From contig MQVO02000007.1 of the NCBI GenBank assembly GCA_001986395.2, positions 620,001 through 684,000 on the forward strand: a DNA stretch of 64,000 nt, in the 5' to 3' direction. The position numbers were made by a program, and so were the translations under genes. Each line of letters opens with the position of its first letter. Position 1 is the first letter of the stretch. This document shows, piece by piece, positions 1-10,724 of this stretch. The notes under the pieces were generated by a model, which saw nothing but the letters and a program-made list of their open reading frames with translations, did no database searches and was not told the DNA's origin. Origin of the DNA: Irpex lacteus. Its lineage: Eukaryota; Basidiomycota; Agaricomycetes; Polyporales; Irpicaceae.

Positions 1-78
1 TCGAGCAGTGGATTAAGCGATATTATTAGGGCAGCAGTGTATGCAACTAAACGAGCAACCAACGACTGATAACGTAGT

Positions 79-1656
79 CTAAACGTATTTGGGGGTCTCC
101 TTGAACTCGACGTAAGGATCCGGCTTGGGCATTCGTCCAAACACGGGCTCCTCGATTTCTAGAGCAAAGAATTGTATTAGTCCAATGTAAAGAAAAAAGA
201 GAGAGAGTATGCTTACTGAGCGTGTGCTCGTAGATGTGCGACACCGTTGGGTCCCAGATTTCACGCCACATGTGTACACCACCACCGTTGGCGCCATTAA
301 GACCGTGCTTCTCTGAGAAGGCACGCAGGTCGAAGCCTAGGCGCTCAGCATCTGTCGGCACAGGGATTTTGATTTCCTCGGTAGGAGATTGTTGTGGCAG
401 CAGAACGACGACGTATCGGTGGTATGGCGTGCCACGCTGAGGATGAGGGGGGATGTATGGGGTGTGGGTGGTTGGGAGAACAATCTCGGAAGACGAGGAG
501 CTGAGGCTGATGTTTGGCCTGCAAAAGGGAGTGAGTACGTAAACGTTGTATGATGACGTTGTACTTACTGCATCCAATGCAAGTAATTTTGGAACGAAGC
601 ATTCTCCGGGTCAGGAACGTCTAGATGAAGTTTAATATACGGGTACGGAATACTTGCACAAATTCACTGACCCAGATCAACCATTACTAGCGTATACAGC
701 CGAGGCTCCGGGTGGAAAACGGACACATAAACGTGCGGCGGTTCGCGTGTCTATAGTCATGTAAACTTGAGAGTCTGATAAGTAAGTAATTCCACACACC
801 TGCTCTGGTAGCAAGTAAACACCTGGTTCAACCTTCTCGAGTTTACCCTTAGTGCGTGACCGGCGGACAGGATCCTCAGGCGGTGCTTCTGGGAAGTTGA
901 GACGAAGGTCTATCGACGGGTGTAAGGAGGGCAGCAAATCCGGAACAACATTCATTTGGTGGATACGTTCCATCTGGACAGAGCTGTAAGACAGAATACG
1001 AGGTTGTATGAAAGTCATACACACCAATAAGTCAAGGGCTCCGTCTTCGCGCCACCGCTGTTCTAGCAGGTGACGGTACACGGGCTTGGACAAGTCCGCT
1101 GGGTAGTGTTAGTTAGTATACACCAGTATAAAGTGATATGACACATACCCAGACCGTTACGGGCCTTCCATCTCACAGAGGGGAGGTTAATTTCACTCTG
1201 CACCTCTAATATGCCAATCTTTTCCTTAACTCTCTCCGCCTTCTCTGGGAACAACTTTCCCGACTCAAGCTTCGCCTTCAGACCATCCAGTTCCTGCTTC
1301 AAGTTCACGGAATCTTGCTTGATATAGTTCACTGCCAAGTCATACACAGGCAGGACACCACGGCCTAGAGGTCGCATGTACTGGCGAGGTCTCTCCAGAG
1401 TGATAGAAGGACGGTGTGTCTTGAAACGGCGCCGACGTCCCTGAGTTACTTCTCCTGCGGGCGAAGCTTCTGTGGTGGAGGAACTCCCAGCATTTTTCGT
1501 TGGAGGAACAGAGGTAGTGGTCTCTGCCTTTGCAGTCGCTGTCTGTGCTGGCGGCGGTGGTGGAGGGGTTGAGGACTTCGCAGCTTCCAATGTTGCGTTC
1601 GCACGCGCCAGTAACGGCGTGCATTTGCTGGCCGGCAGTCTACGGAGAGTCAACAT
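79..1656 (-). CDS. MRPL35: Mitochondrial large-subunit ribosomal protein mL38 (PEBP-like fold)
   Basis: Structural protein of the mitochondrial ribosome large subunit. The start at 1656 gives a basic N-terminus (MLTLRRLPASKCTP) suited to mitochondrial import, then a Thr/Ala/Pro-rich linker and the family segment TLERPRQYMRPLGRGVLPVY. Several short introns follow. Exon islands read VYRHLLEQRWREDGALDLL, then MERIHQMNVVPDLLPSLHPS, then PPHVYVSVFHPEPRLYTLVM, then a PEBP core DVPDPENASFQNYLHWMQ. The C-terminus, after an intron near 170-215, reads EEPVFGRMPKPDPYVEFKE with the stop at 79-81. The PEBP domain occupies the C-terminal half, as in yeast Mrpl35 and animal mL38. It is transcribed away from the dioxygenase at 2550. 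Family assignment is secure; some internal exon edges are approximate. Confidence 0.9.
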
Positions 1657-2549
1657 AGCTCGCGAGTCCCGACGACGACGTTGAGCAGCAGTCGAGGACT
1701 AACCCGCCCACTGGCGGGGCGCGCCTGAATTTCTCGGATGATCACGTGAAAGGCGCATCAGTAGTCTAGCGCCCCGCCGCCCTATTTAGACGGATCAAAG
1801 CTTTGTGCCAGTTTGTGGCGTTCCGCCATGATAAGTAACTTCACAGACTTCACTCCTCCTTGTTTGCAGCAGTGGTATGGGCATAAGTAAGACTTCGCTG
1901 TTATAGTTTGAACATCTCATGAGCTTATCTACAACTAATTGCCTCTCTGACATAGATGACCAACTTGTGCTTGGCACAAAAGCTGCCAACAGTCTCAGGC
2001 TGTCGAATTTGAAGCAGGCCGGTCGACGTCTCGAAATGTAATGAGCCACGGATGGTTCGCTAGCAGCCTCGAGGCTATTAAACTTTACCTTGTGAGTGCT
2101 AAATTACTCATGAGAGATGTGTATTCGGCTCGAGCTTCAACCCAAATGCGAGCTGTAGGTTCTTAGCCTATGTCGCAATTTGGCGTTATAGCACGCATAA
2201 CTGAGTAGATTGCCCTCCCGAGCTTCGTCTTCCCACCATAGGTCACTCCCGGCGTTCAGTAACTCCCTACAGAGCGTCATATGCCGTGTCTGGTGCTACA
2301 TGCCGTAAAGTATGGTGTGCAATAGGTACGAATCTACTTTGTCTTATCGGTCCGCCACCATATCTAACCTGCCAACTGCGTAGCAACTCCAGATCGCTTT
2401 TGCCATCTACTGGTTCTATGGCACAATTCGCACTCACTCAATTCGCACACCTAGTCTAATGTTCCTGAAAATCCAGTATATATACTCGCAAACGCGTCTA
2501 CAGAGAGAAGCAAGGCACCCAGTCCTTTCTCTCCTCATCCTACTCCGCA
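1657..2549. other. Divergent intergenic region, mL38 / TauD-type dioxygenase
   Basis: About 0.9 kb between two divergently transcribed genes, so it should hold both promoters. I see no coding sequence in it. Short open frames here have no recognisable protein features. The only motif-like element is the TATA-like run listed at 2477. Confidence 0.6.
2477..2484 (+). promoter_or_regulatory. TATA-like box upstream of the TauD-type gene
   Basis: A TATATATA run lies about 70 bp upstream of the ATG at 2550, a plausible distance for a fungal core promoter. The assignment rests on sequence and spacing only. Confidence 0.45.
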
Positions 2550-3935
2550 ATGGCTCCTTCTGTCTCTGAACTCGTCGCTACCCCTGTCGAGAACGTCACT
2601 GCCTCCTTGAAGGCAGCAGTGCTGGACGAGAAGAAGAAAGTTGACGTACGCTGTTTCGCATGCATATGCAGATCGACCCTGGCTAATTCCTCCATCTCGA
2701 TCCACAGCAGGGTCCCCTTTACCCCAGATACCTGCCCCATTTCGACAACACCGAGAAGTTCCCTCCGACTCCTATCAGAGGTGTGTGCATTGCTCGAATG
2801 TCGAGTAAACGCAACGACCTAATTTATTTTCTCTCCGTCAGAATTCTCCGATCCTGGCCTGCGTGCGGATCCCAAGAAGCCTAACCTGCTCAAGGATGGC
2901 GTCTCTGTCAAGAACATCTCCCCTTACCTCGGTGCTGTCGTAGAGGGTGTCCAAGTCTCCCAGCTCTCTCAGGAGGGTTTGGACGAACTTGCTCTCCTTG
3001 TTGCCGAGAAGAAGGTTGTTGCCTTCCGCAACCAAGACTTCAAGGATCTTTCTCCTGAACGTCAGATTGAGATCGCTCGGTACGTCGATACCATCCAATC
3101 CGATCAAAACAGAGACTCATACAATTCAATAATCCAGCCACTTCGGTCCTATTCAAGTTCACCCTACCTCTGGCAACATCGAGGGGTTCCCAGAGTTCCA
3201 CGTTGGTAAGTCGATCTGATGCCTGTTTGTCTGTATCATGTCTAATGTTAGCTTCTAGTCTACCGAGACGCTGACCACCAACGCTTCCGTGAGTACCGTG
3301 GCTTTGACAACCGCGCCATCAAGACCAGCTGGCACTCCGATGTCGTGAGTCCTCCTCTCCTAGCATAGGGGAAATAACGACATTAACCTCCATTTCTTCT
3401 ACAGTCTTACGAGGCTCAGCCCCCGGGCACTACCTTCTTCTGGATCCTCGAGCAGCCCGTGAACGGCGGAGGCGACACCCTCTTCCTCTCCCAAGTCGAA
3501 GCCTACAAACGTCTCTCCCCCGAGTTCCAAAAGCGCCTCGAAGGCCTCCGCGCCGTCCACTCCGCCGTCTACCAAGCCGAGTACTCTCGTAAGAACAACG
3601 GTCCCGTCCGTCGCGAGCCCGTCGAGTCCGAGCACCCCGTCGTCCGTGTCCACCCCGTCACTGGTGAGAAGGCACTGTACGTCAACCCCGGCTTCACCCG
3701 CCGTATTGTCGGTTTCAAGGAGGAAGAGTCGGAGTACCTGCTCAAGTTCCTCTATGACCATATATCGAAGGGCGCTGATTACCATGTCCGTGCGACGTAC
3801 GAGCCTGGCACTCTTGTTGTCTGGGACAACAGATTGACCGTGCACTCCGCTACCGGTGACTATCCTACGGAGGAGAGAAGGCACGCTGTCAGGTTGACTC
3901 CTCAGGCTGAGGTCCCTATCCCTGCTACTGCTTGA
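2550..3935 (+). CDS. TauD/TfdA-family 2-oxoglutarate/Fe(II) dioxygenase
   Basis: Likely an alpha-ketoglutarate-dependent sulfonate/taurine-type dioxygenase, similar to fungal Jlp1 relatives that release sulfite from organosulfonates. Exons are near 2550-2644, 2709-2780, 2842-3078, 3136-3206, 3259-3343 and 3405-3935. The spliced product carries the N-terminal PRYLPHFDNTEKFPP, the TauD segment GLDELALLVAEKKVVAFRNQ, the iron-binding HxD in KTSWHSDV, the fold signature PPGTTFFWILEQPVNGGGDT and the distal His in WDNRLTVHSATGDY. The following arginines (EERRHAVRL) probably bind 2-oxoglutarate. Length of about 370 aa fits the family. A TATA-like run precedes it. The sulfonate substrate is inferred from the family; other acids are possible. 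Confidence 0.92.
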
Positions 3936-4089
3936 GGTGACTTGGTCTTCTGGGAAGGTTATGTACAAAACGTTTACTGTATGGATATATGTGTACTATT
4001 TTGTATGCTGAGTTGCAAATTCAATGTTGTATCATCGAGCTTCATAACATCGTTGTAGCGCATGAACTGTATCAACATCCAAGGTCTTC

Positions 4090-6038
4090 CTAAGAGTAAA
4101 ACACGTCAAGCTTTACAGGAGGTAATGGGGAACTATCTGTGCCTGCTTTCCTCGTTAGCATGAAAGGCGAAGACCTGAGTCATATCCGACTCACCCGCAT
4201 GATACACTCGCTCTCCATCCTTCTCCGCGTCTCCGATGGACTTGTGGCCCCACCACATTTTCATGCTCGGATTCCAGTCGTCGATGAGGTTCGCAAGCGT
4301 CTGGATGTGGCCGTATGCGGCAGGCTGAGGGCCTTTGGGCTTGTGAGTGGCCAGGTATGTCATGCATGCACTGAATAAAAGTAGCGCAATCGCCAAGTAC
4401 CAGATCTAACGTGAGAAGCAGATGCGGTGTCAATCATCCTTAGCAGAAGATAGAGAAACCAACAGACCTGCACAGAGCGCATTACGATTGGTAGGGCAAG
4501 TATGCTGGTACATCGCACAGTACCGCTGTGTGATCCCAATATACAGCCGTTTCCCAACAGAGATCCTTGAAGGGAGAGACAGAGCCCGAAGATCCAGTCT
4601 TTGGGAGAATAGTAGGCTGATATCAGGTAGATATAAAACAAGAAATAGAGTAATTTACTCACGAAGAATAGTCTTCCCAACCATCAGAACGATACTCGGC
4701 CAGAAAGAACTGAAGGATTTGAATACGTCCGGACATTCCGTGCCTTCTTTAGTTGTCGCTTTCCTCCAGACGTCCTCATCTCGGAGGACGTTCACGATCA
4801 GCTCGCAAGAATGCAAGGTCATCGTGAGAGACCCCTGTACGACCACCAGTATTACAAAACACACGAACCAGTTCAGCGCGGGTGTAAAGATGAGAGGAAC
4901 CGTGACCGCATTCGAGCGAGAATTCGGAAAGAACGACCAAGATTCCAAGCCGGGTGTGACATCTCTAAGACTGGTGCTGTTCCATATCCCCGCTATTATT
5001 CCTCCCCATACTCCGCAGGCGACGACAAGCACCCATAGCGCAACAACCGTGTGCCTAATTCCCGAACGTGCTCGCCACGATGATGGCTGAGAGGGCGATG
5101 GTTTCCTTGGCGGGACCAAGTTCGTGCCTTGTGGAAGAGCCATGTCTTCGGCATCTACGACGTTGTACATGCACATCCCTTCTACTCGCACGACTTTTCC
5201 GGCTGTGATGGCTGCGTACGTGTTGTTGAGAGGGGAAGGACTCCATGTCAAAATTGGCGTGCAGTGAAAGCCGTATAGTACAATGGAAGACTTGAGAAGG
5301 GTACAAACTCCCAGAACGATGAATGGGACGCCGAGGATGGCCACAATCTCCAGTTCGCCTGAGCTCTCGCGAGTCAGCGATACATCTAGGATAATAAGAG
5401 AGACAGACGCATAAGTAAGGATGAGAAGGAATGCCATTACGATGTTGGACGCGGTGCCGTTGGGGTGGAGAGCCGAAATATGTGGTGAACCGGGCGACGA
5501 TAAGAGACGCAAGTTCGTGTGAAAGCGCATACTGGAAGATCGCTCTGACACATTCTGACTGCTGTCAGTTTCCTGAGAGTGAGTTGTGGCCAGAGTTGAT
5601 CTTTGAGTGACTGAGTGCACGAAACCGATAGCTTCAGCCGCGAATGTATTGAGTTGTGTGAAGGCAAATCGAACTAGCTCTGTGACGACTTCAGGGTGCT
5701 TGGAGTCGCTAACAACAGAGATAATGCCGATGACCTCTAACACAGTAGGGGATATTAGTAAATTGTGCATGCATCGATAAAAAGGCCACTCTACCATCAT
5801 CGAATGACTTGTGAGTGGTAATCACAATGCCGAATACGAGGCAAAATAGCCCAAATACGAAGGCATAAGTCAGGCCAACCAGAGCCAAGAGGCGAGACCG
5901 TCGATCGGACTGCTCCATCGTCTTGAAGGTCACATTATCTGCGACGTTCGAGGAACTTCCGAGACGCTGCGATGGAGATATGATCGTAGTCGAAGAATGT
6001 CGTTTCTCGTCAACAATGATAGATTCTTTAGTGGCCAT
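4090..6038 (-). CDS. Multi-pass membrane protein, tandem paralogue A
   Basis: Function unknown. Start MATKESIIVDEKRHSS at 6038, then a polar N-terminus and a first hydrophobic segment (LTYAFVFGLFCLVFGIVI). A lumenal/extracellular-looking stretch with NGTAS follows, then further membrane segments (IVMAFLLILTYASVSLIILD, LWVLVVACGVWGGIIAGIW, WFVCFVILVVVQGSLTMTL). The conserved region CELIVNVLRDEDVWRKAT follows. The last large exon ends ATHKPKGPQPAAYGHIQTL...WNPSMKMWWGHK. I end the gene after a final intron, giving a tail GTDSSPLPPVKLDVFYS and stop at 4090. The next gene upstream predicts the matching tail GTDDSPLPPVKFNALYS, which strongly supports this splice. About half of all residues look shared with the neighbour. 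I recognise no catalytic motif. Confidence 0.8.
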
Positions 6039-6667
6039 GGCCTAAAACAAGTTGCCAGTCAGCGCACCATAGGGTTGTTGAAACAACTGTACGCACAGAA
6101 AGAGCAGAGGAGGCCAAACTCAATGCCAGTTAGTCTGTGGCCGAGTGAAGGTTAGTCAGCTGCATTGTTTGATGTACCCCAATGAGTACTTTCACCGCCG
6201 ATATTCACAAATTTAACCAATGGAGTACGCACCTGAATGCATGAACAGTGTTCAAGAGAGACAAGGAGGAGAGTACGCACTACACCGTATCATCAATACA
6301 CTTAGGCTCGGTAGCCGACCTCCCCCGATTAATGCGACAAGCTTCGAACCACGCCAGATGTCACTTGAGAAGGTCCGTAACCTGCGAGCGTGTTTCATAT
6401 GCTAAAGGTTTCTATTCCACATCTTCTGCTTACTCCGGCAGCCACCCGGATTTGGGCAAGGCCGACAAAGCAGCGGGGACCGTGGGATCCGAAGTCGGTC
6501 TGCCAGCAAGCACTCCGGCACTCCTCCGGACGCAAGCCGTGGAACCTGGAATCATGTTAATCAAGCGCAAGAGTGGTTACGGGAATCCTTGTCGAAGGTA
6601 TAAGCCAAACCTAATATAGATAAGTAGATCCATGGTATATCATGATAGCAATTCCATAGAGGATATT

Positions 6668-8654
6668 TTATGAGTACAACGCATTGAACTTGACTGGAGG
6701 TAATGGAGAGTCATCAGTGCCTAAAACCACCTGGTAAGTGAGAGGCTCGGAGGTACGCAAGACACCATTGCAACTCACCAGCATGATAGACATACTCGCC
6801 GTTCTTCTCAAAAACTTCCACTTCCTTATGTCCCCACCACATCTTCATGCTTGGGTTCCAATCGTCGATAAGGTTCGCGAGAGTTTGGATGTGACCGTAG
6901 GCGGCTGGCTGAGGACCTTTGGGTTTTCGTGTAGCCAAGAATGTCATGCATGCACTGAAGAGGATGAGGAAAATTGTCAGGTACCAGATCTAGTACAGGG
7001 TAGTGTTTAGTGCAAAGAGAGGAAAAGGGAGATACATATTGAGAGAACGCACTTGAACAGAACGCATGACGATGGGTAGTGCGAGTATACTAGCACATCG
7101 CGAACCAGCTTTGTGTGAACCCAGCGTGCAGCCTTCTCCGATCAAACTACCCTGCAAAGATAGGCAGAAGCCAAATATCCAATCTTCGCGTGGACAGTTA
7201 ATGTCGTTAGCTGGGCCGTTTCCTTGCTAACAGGACAAGATGCTCACGCAAGATGGTCTTTCCAACCAATAGCAAAATACTCGGCCAGAAGGAAGTAAAA
7301 GACTTGAGTACTTCCGCAGCCTCAGTTCCTGTTTTAGTGGTCGCCTTCCTCCAAATATCTTCGTCCCGCAGAACGTTGACGATCAGCTCGCAGCAGTGTA
7401 ATGCCATCGTGAGAGAGCCTTGGACGAGGATGAGTATAAAGAAGCATACAAACCAATTTAACGCAGGGGTAAAGACGAGTGGAACCGTGACCCCGTTCGA
7501 ACGAGAGTTGGGGAAGAATGACCAGGATTGAAGGCCAGGAGTGGTCTCTTTGAGGCTGGTATTGGCCCATACCGCCACAATAATGGCCCCCCATACCCCA
7601 CAAGCTGTTACGAGCGTCCAGAGTGCGATGATGGTCCGGCGAACACCAGAGCGTGCTTGCCAGGAAGATGGCTGTATAGTCGATGGCCTCCTGGGTGGTG
7701 GCATTGTGCCTGGTGCGGGCGCCTCCTCTTCGGCTCTTAGGGAGTCCACGACGCTGTACATGCACAATCCTTCGATTCGAGCAACCTTTCCTGCCGTCAT
7801 GGCTGCATACGTGTTATTGAGCGGAGAGGCGCTCCATGTCAAGACTTCGGTTTGGTAAAAGCCAATCGTAACGATGCAGCACTTAAGAAGGATACACACC
7901 CCGAGCACGACCAGCGGGGCACCGATGACGGCCACAACTACCATCTCGCCCTCGCTCTGGCGTATCATAGACACATCAAAGACACTGAGAGAGACTGAGG
8001 CGTATGAGAGGATGAGAAGGAGGCCCATGAAGAAATTACACGCTGTGCCATTGGGGTGAAATGATGGGACGCGAGGAGCCGAGAATAACCGCAGATTTGT
8101 GTGGAACTGCAGAGCAGATCGTTGCCCCCATAGGTCATGGTTCTTCCTAGCTGCCGTATAAAAGTTTTGAATTGGCGTTGTAGCTGTGACTGTTGATCGT
8201 TGCGTAACCGCATGCACGTATCCCAAGGATTCGGTTGCAATGGTATTGAGTTGTGTGAAGACCAAACGGACCAGCTCCGTGACAATCTCGGGGTGCTTGT
8301 AATTGCTCACGATAGGGAGTATTCCAACGACCTCTGTCGTGATGTATAAATTAGTACAGAAACAAGTTCAAGTTTAAAAAGAGATGAGGCGGTACCGTCA
8401 TCGTATGACTTGTGAGTAGCGGCGACTATGCCACACACTAGACAGAGCAATCCAAAGACGGCTGCAAAAATCAACCCTATCAAAGCCGTCCGGCGAGACT
8501 GGCGGCCAGATTCCTCATCTATTAATTGAGGAGCCCTATGACCAGCTTTACCTGTAGATGGAGGAGGATATAGCGAATCCGTGGACGTGATAGTGTTTGC
8601 CGTATCTGGCTCCAGTAACCAATCGTCGACGTCGACAACGTCTTTTACGGTCAT
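6668..8654 (-). CDS. Multi-pass membrane protein, tandem paralogue B
   Basis: Paralogue of the gene at 4090-6038, same strand and same order of blocks. I chose the ATG at 8654 (MTVKDVVDVDDWLLEPD) because it aligns with the start region of paralogue A; an in-frame ATG at 8696 would add 14 residues. Membrane segments include LIGLIFAAVFGLLCLVCGIV, FFMGLLLILSYASVSLSVFD, LWTLVTACGVWGAIIVAVW and WFVCFFILILVQGSLTMALH. The shared signature CELIVNVLRDEDIWRKAT and the terminal block RKPKGPQPAAYGHIQTLANL are present. Final exon gives GTDDSPLPPVKFNALYS with stop at 6668-6670. The two copies sit about 0.6 kb apart, consistent with tandem duplication. Function unknown. Confidence 0.8.
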
Positions 8655-9720
8655 GTCCTGAGACGACAGTGAGTTGATAACAACGATCCGAGTCAAATAT
8701 CTGCACTCACCGCTGGAGATAGTGTCGTGATTGAGCTGTATTGGTCAATTTAGTGCTCGTAACCCTACTAGGGTTCAACCTAAGGTGGGTGAGATCCGAG
8801 TAGCGGCGTGTCTACTTTGTTCGATCTGTCAATAGATATTCTAGCATGAGTATCTGTCTGTTTTACTTGGCCTTCTGAGGAAGATAGAGACTACGCACCT
8901 CTGACGAAGATAACGTTTGTGGGATGCTGATTGTTCGCTGGCAAGGTTTGAAGGGCCGTGGCTCACACGTTGCCTCGTACACAGCTCTCGTACGGATACA
9001 TCGTAGCTTTGGCTGCTGATGGATAGCTTGATCTAATTTAGATAGCGTGCTAACAACCACAGGTGGGGTAAGCACTGCCATCAGCAACATCAGCTACAGC
9101 CTACAGGTGACGTTAGTATTGTATTTACGGCGAAGTACACTGATGCGTATGTGTTAATATAAGTGTAGCATTTGCGTTCTTCATTCTTGACCTTGAGTGT
9201 CTTGGCCCATGTATATCGGAGGCGAAACTTGTGAAAAGATGACACAGTTCAAGTGCCAGAACATGCATTTTACTTTAGCGCCCTGAATGAACTTTATTTA
9301 ATTGCCTCAATCTCACACCGGCAAGCACTGCTGGCCCCCAAGAGTTTCAGTACAAGGTTCCTACTTAATCCAACTCAATGTATCGTTTTCTCATTGTCAC
9401 TGGTTTCTTGTCCGACAACTTCCACTTACACCCTGTGGCAGTGCCGCCGTATACTACTTAATACATTTCTAGGACTTCCAAGTTCCGCGGCCTTTCGTAT
9501 TGCACAGGCCCGCAGAGGCCAGTCTAACAGCAGTTCCTGACATACATAATACCCTATGAGCTGCACATAATTAGGCGTTAAGGCCTACATGACGCATGGC
9601 CGAGGCGATGAAAGACTGGCCGCGAACAAAGGTCGAACAATGACCAGACCACTGGTTACGATCATATGGAGACTGCTATGGTTCACTTAGTCAATTACGT
9701 CTCGCCGACGTACGTACGTA
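8655..9720. other. Intergenic region between paralogue B and the small SH3-like gene
   Basis: About 1.1 kb with two divergent promoters expected. A short minus-strand frame at 8863-9090 begins with a hydrophobic stretch, but I do not consider it supported. Nothing else recognisable is seen. Confidence 0.5.
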
Positions 9721-9728
9721 TATATAAA
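9721..9728 (+). promoter_or_regulatory. TATA box of the small SH3-like gene
   Basis: TATATAAA lies about 120 bp upstream of the ATG at 9844, followed by a C/T-rich leader and an A-rich context (cgaaaATG) at the start codon. This is typical fungal core-promoter architecture. Confidence 0.5.
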
Positions 9729-9843
9729 GGGAGGGGTGGTAGCGAGTCCTTGTGTCCCCATCTTTACAGCATCTCGCTCGCTTTCTAACCCATCTACCAA
9801 AACATACCCCGCGTCCGACACAAAGTCGTAGTACTATTCGAAA

Positions 9844-10444
9844 ATGCCTTCAAGTTCGAGAGTGCGTGCAGGATCTTAACGTGTATAACAGACAATGACT
9901 AACAACCATCCGCAAGCAGCGAACCAAACGCCACTCGCCATCTACATCTCAGCGGAATAGCAGCCCGGGTGCATCGTCAGGCTCATCCAACTCTGGTTCA
10001 AGCACATCAGACCTGCCGAACATGCTCGTTTCGCATGGTAGTCCTGAGAACAATCTTGAGGTGGCGGTAGATGACCTCGACGAGTCGTTGTCCTATTTCT
10101 TCGCTGTAAGTGCTGAATGTTCTCTCGCTGCTCAGTCATTCGACGTCTGAATTCTGTACCATACAGGACGGCCAATCTGTTTGGGTGAGAATCGACGAGG
10201 AATGGATACCGGGTGTCATTTCGGGAAAGAGAACGCAGTCAATACACGCTCGCGGGGTAAGTTTCAAGCCTTTTTATTGTCAAAGAATAAAACACTCAGC
10301 TCCTTTGTTCTCCAGTCTGAAGGACTCTCGTTTCCTGTGATGTACGGTCAGCACAAGCGAAAATACTTTGCACCTCTCAACGGCGACATCAAACCAGATA
10401 CTCCAGACGTCCGCGTACTTCTCCAAGAAGGCGGTTGGCTGTGA
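9844..10444 (+). CDS. Small protein with an SH3/Tudor-like barrel region, function unknown
   Basis: Four exons. The first is only 18 nt (ATG to AGA at 9861). The second, from about 9917, encodes a Ser-rich low-complexity stretch ending LDESLSYFFA. The third reads DGQSVWVRIDEEWIPGVISG. The fourth starts SEGLSFPVMYGQHKRKYFAP and ends VRVLLQEGGWL at 10444. The phases join cleanly at three GT..AG introns of about 50-60 nt. The VWVR...EEWIPGVISG block resembles a small beta-barrel (SH3/Tudor-like) that contacts a partner; that is inference from the pattern, not a family match. Total length is about 145 aa. A TATA box lies at 9721, and the gene converges on the ADAM gene. Confidence 0.75.
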
Positions 10445-10724
10445 AAACTTGCAACATCTAACACCCGGCCACTGGCATTGACCTGTGTGTAATCGGAAAT
10501 CCAACATACCCCACACAGCAAATGGCAGCGGCGAAGATCAAAGCAGTTGTAAAACCAATACCTTTCTCCCTGTACCTACATATAGCTTACACGCGTACGA
10601 ATGAGAATTCTGAATCAAAGCAGTCGCAGTATCCGAGTTCCAAGGAGAAGTGAAATTAACGATGAGTGTTGAACGCTTGATAGATACGATGAGTCCAGTC
10701 AAAACTGCCATTGCTATTGGGTGA

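Noticed and set aside
8863..9090. 75-codon minus-strand frame with a hydrophobic start, possible small secreted protein
   Set aside because: Only three cysteines, no clear cleavage site, no supporting splice sites or promoter; it lies in a promoter region.
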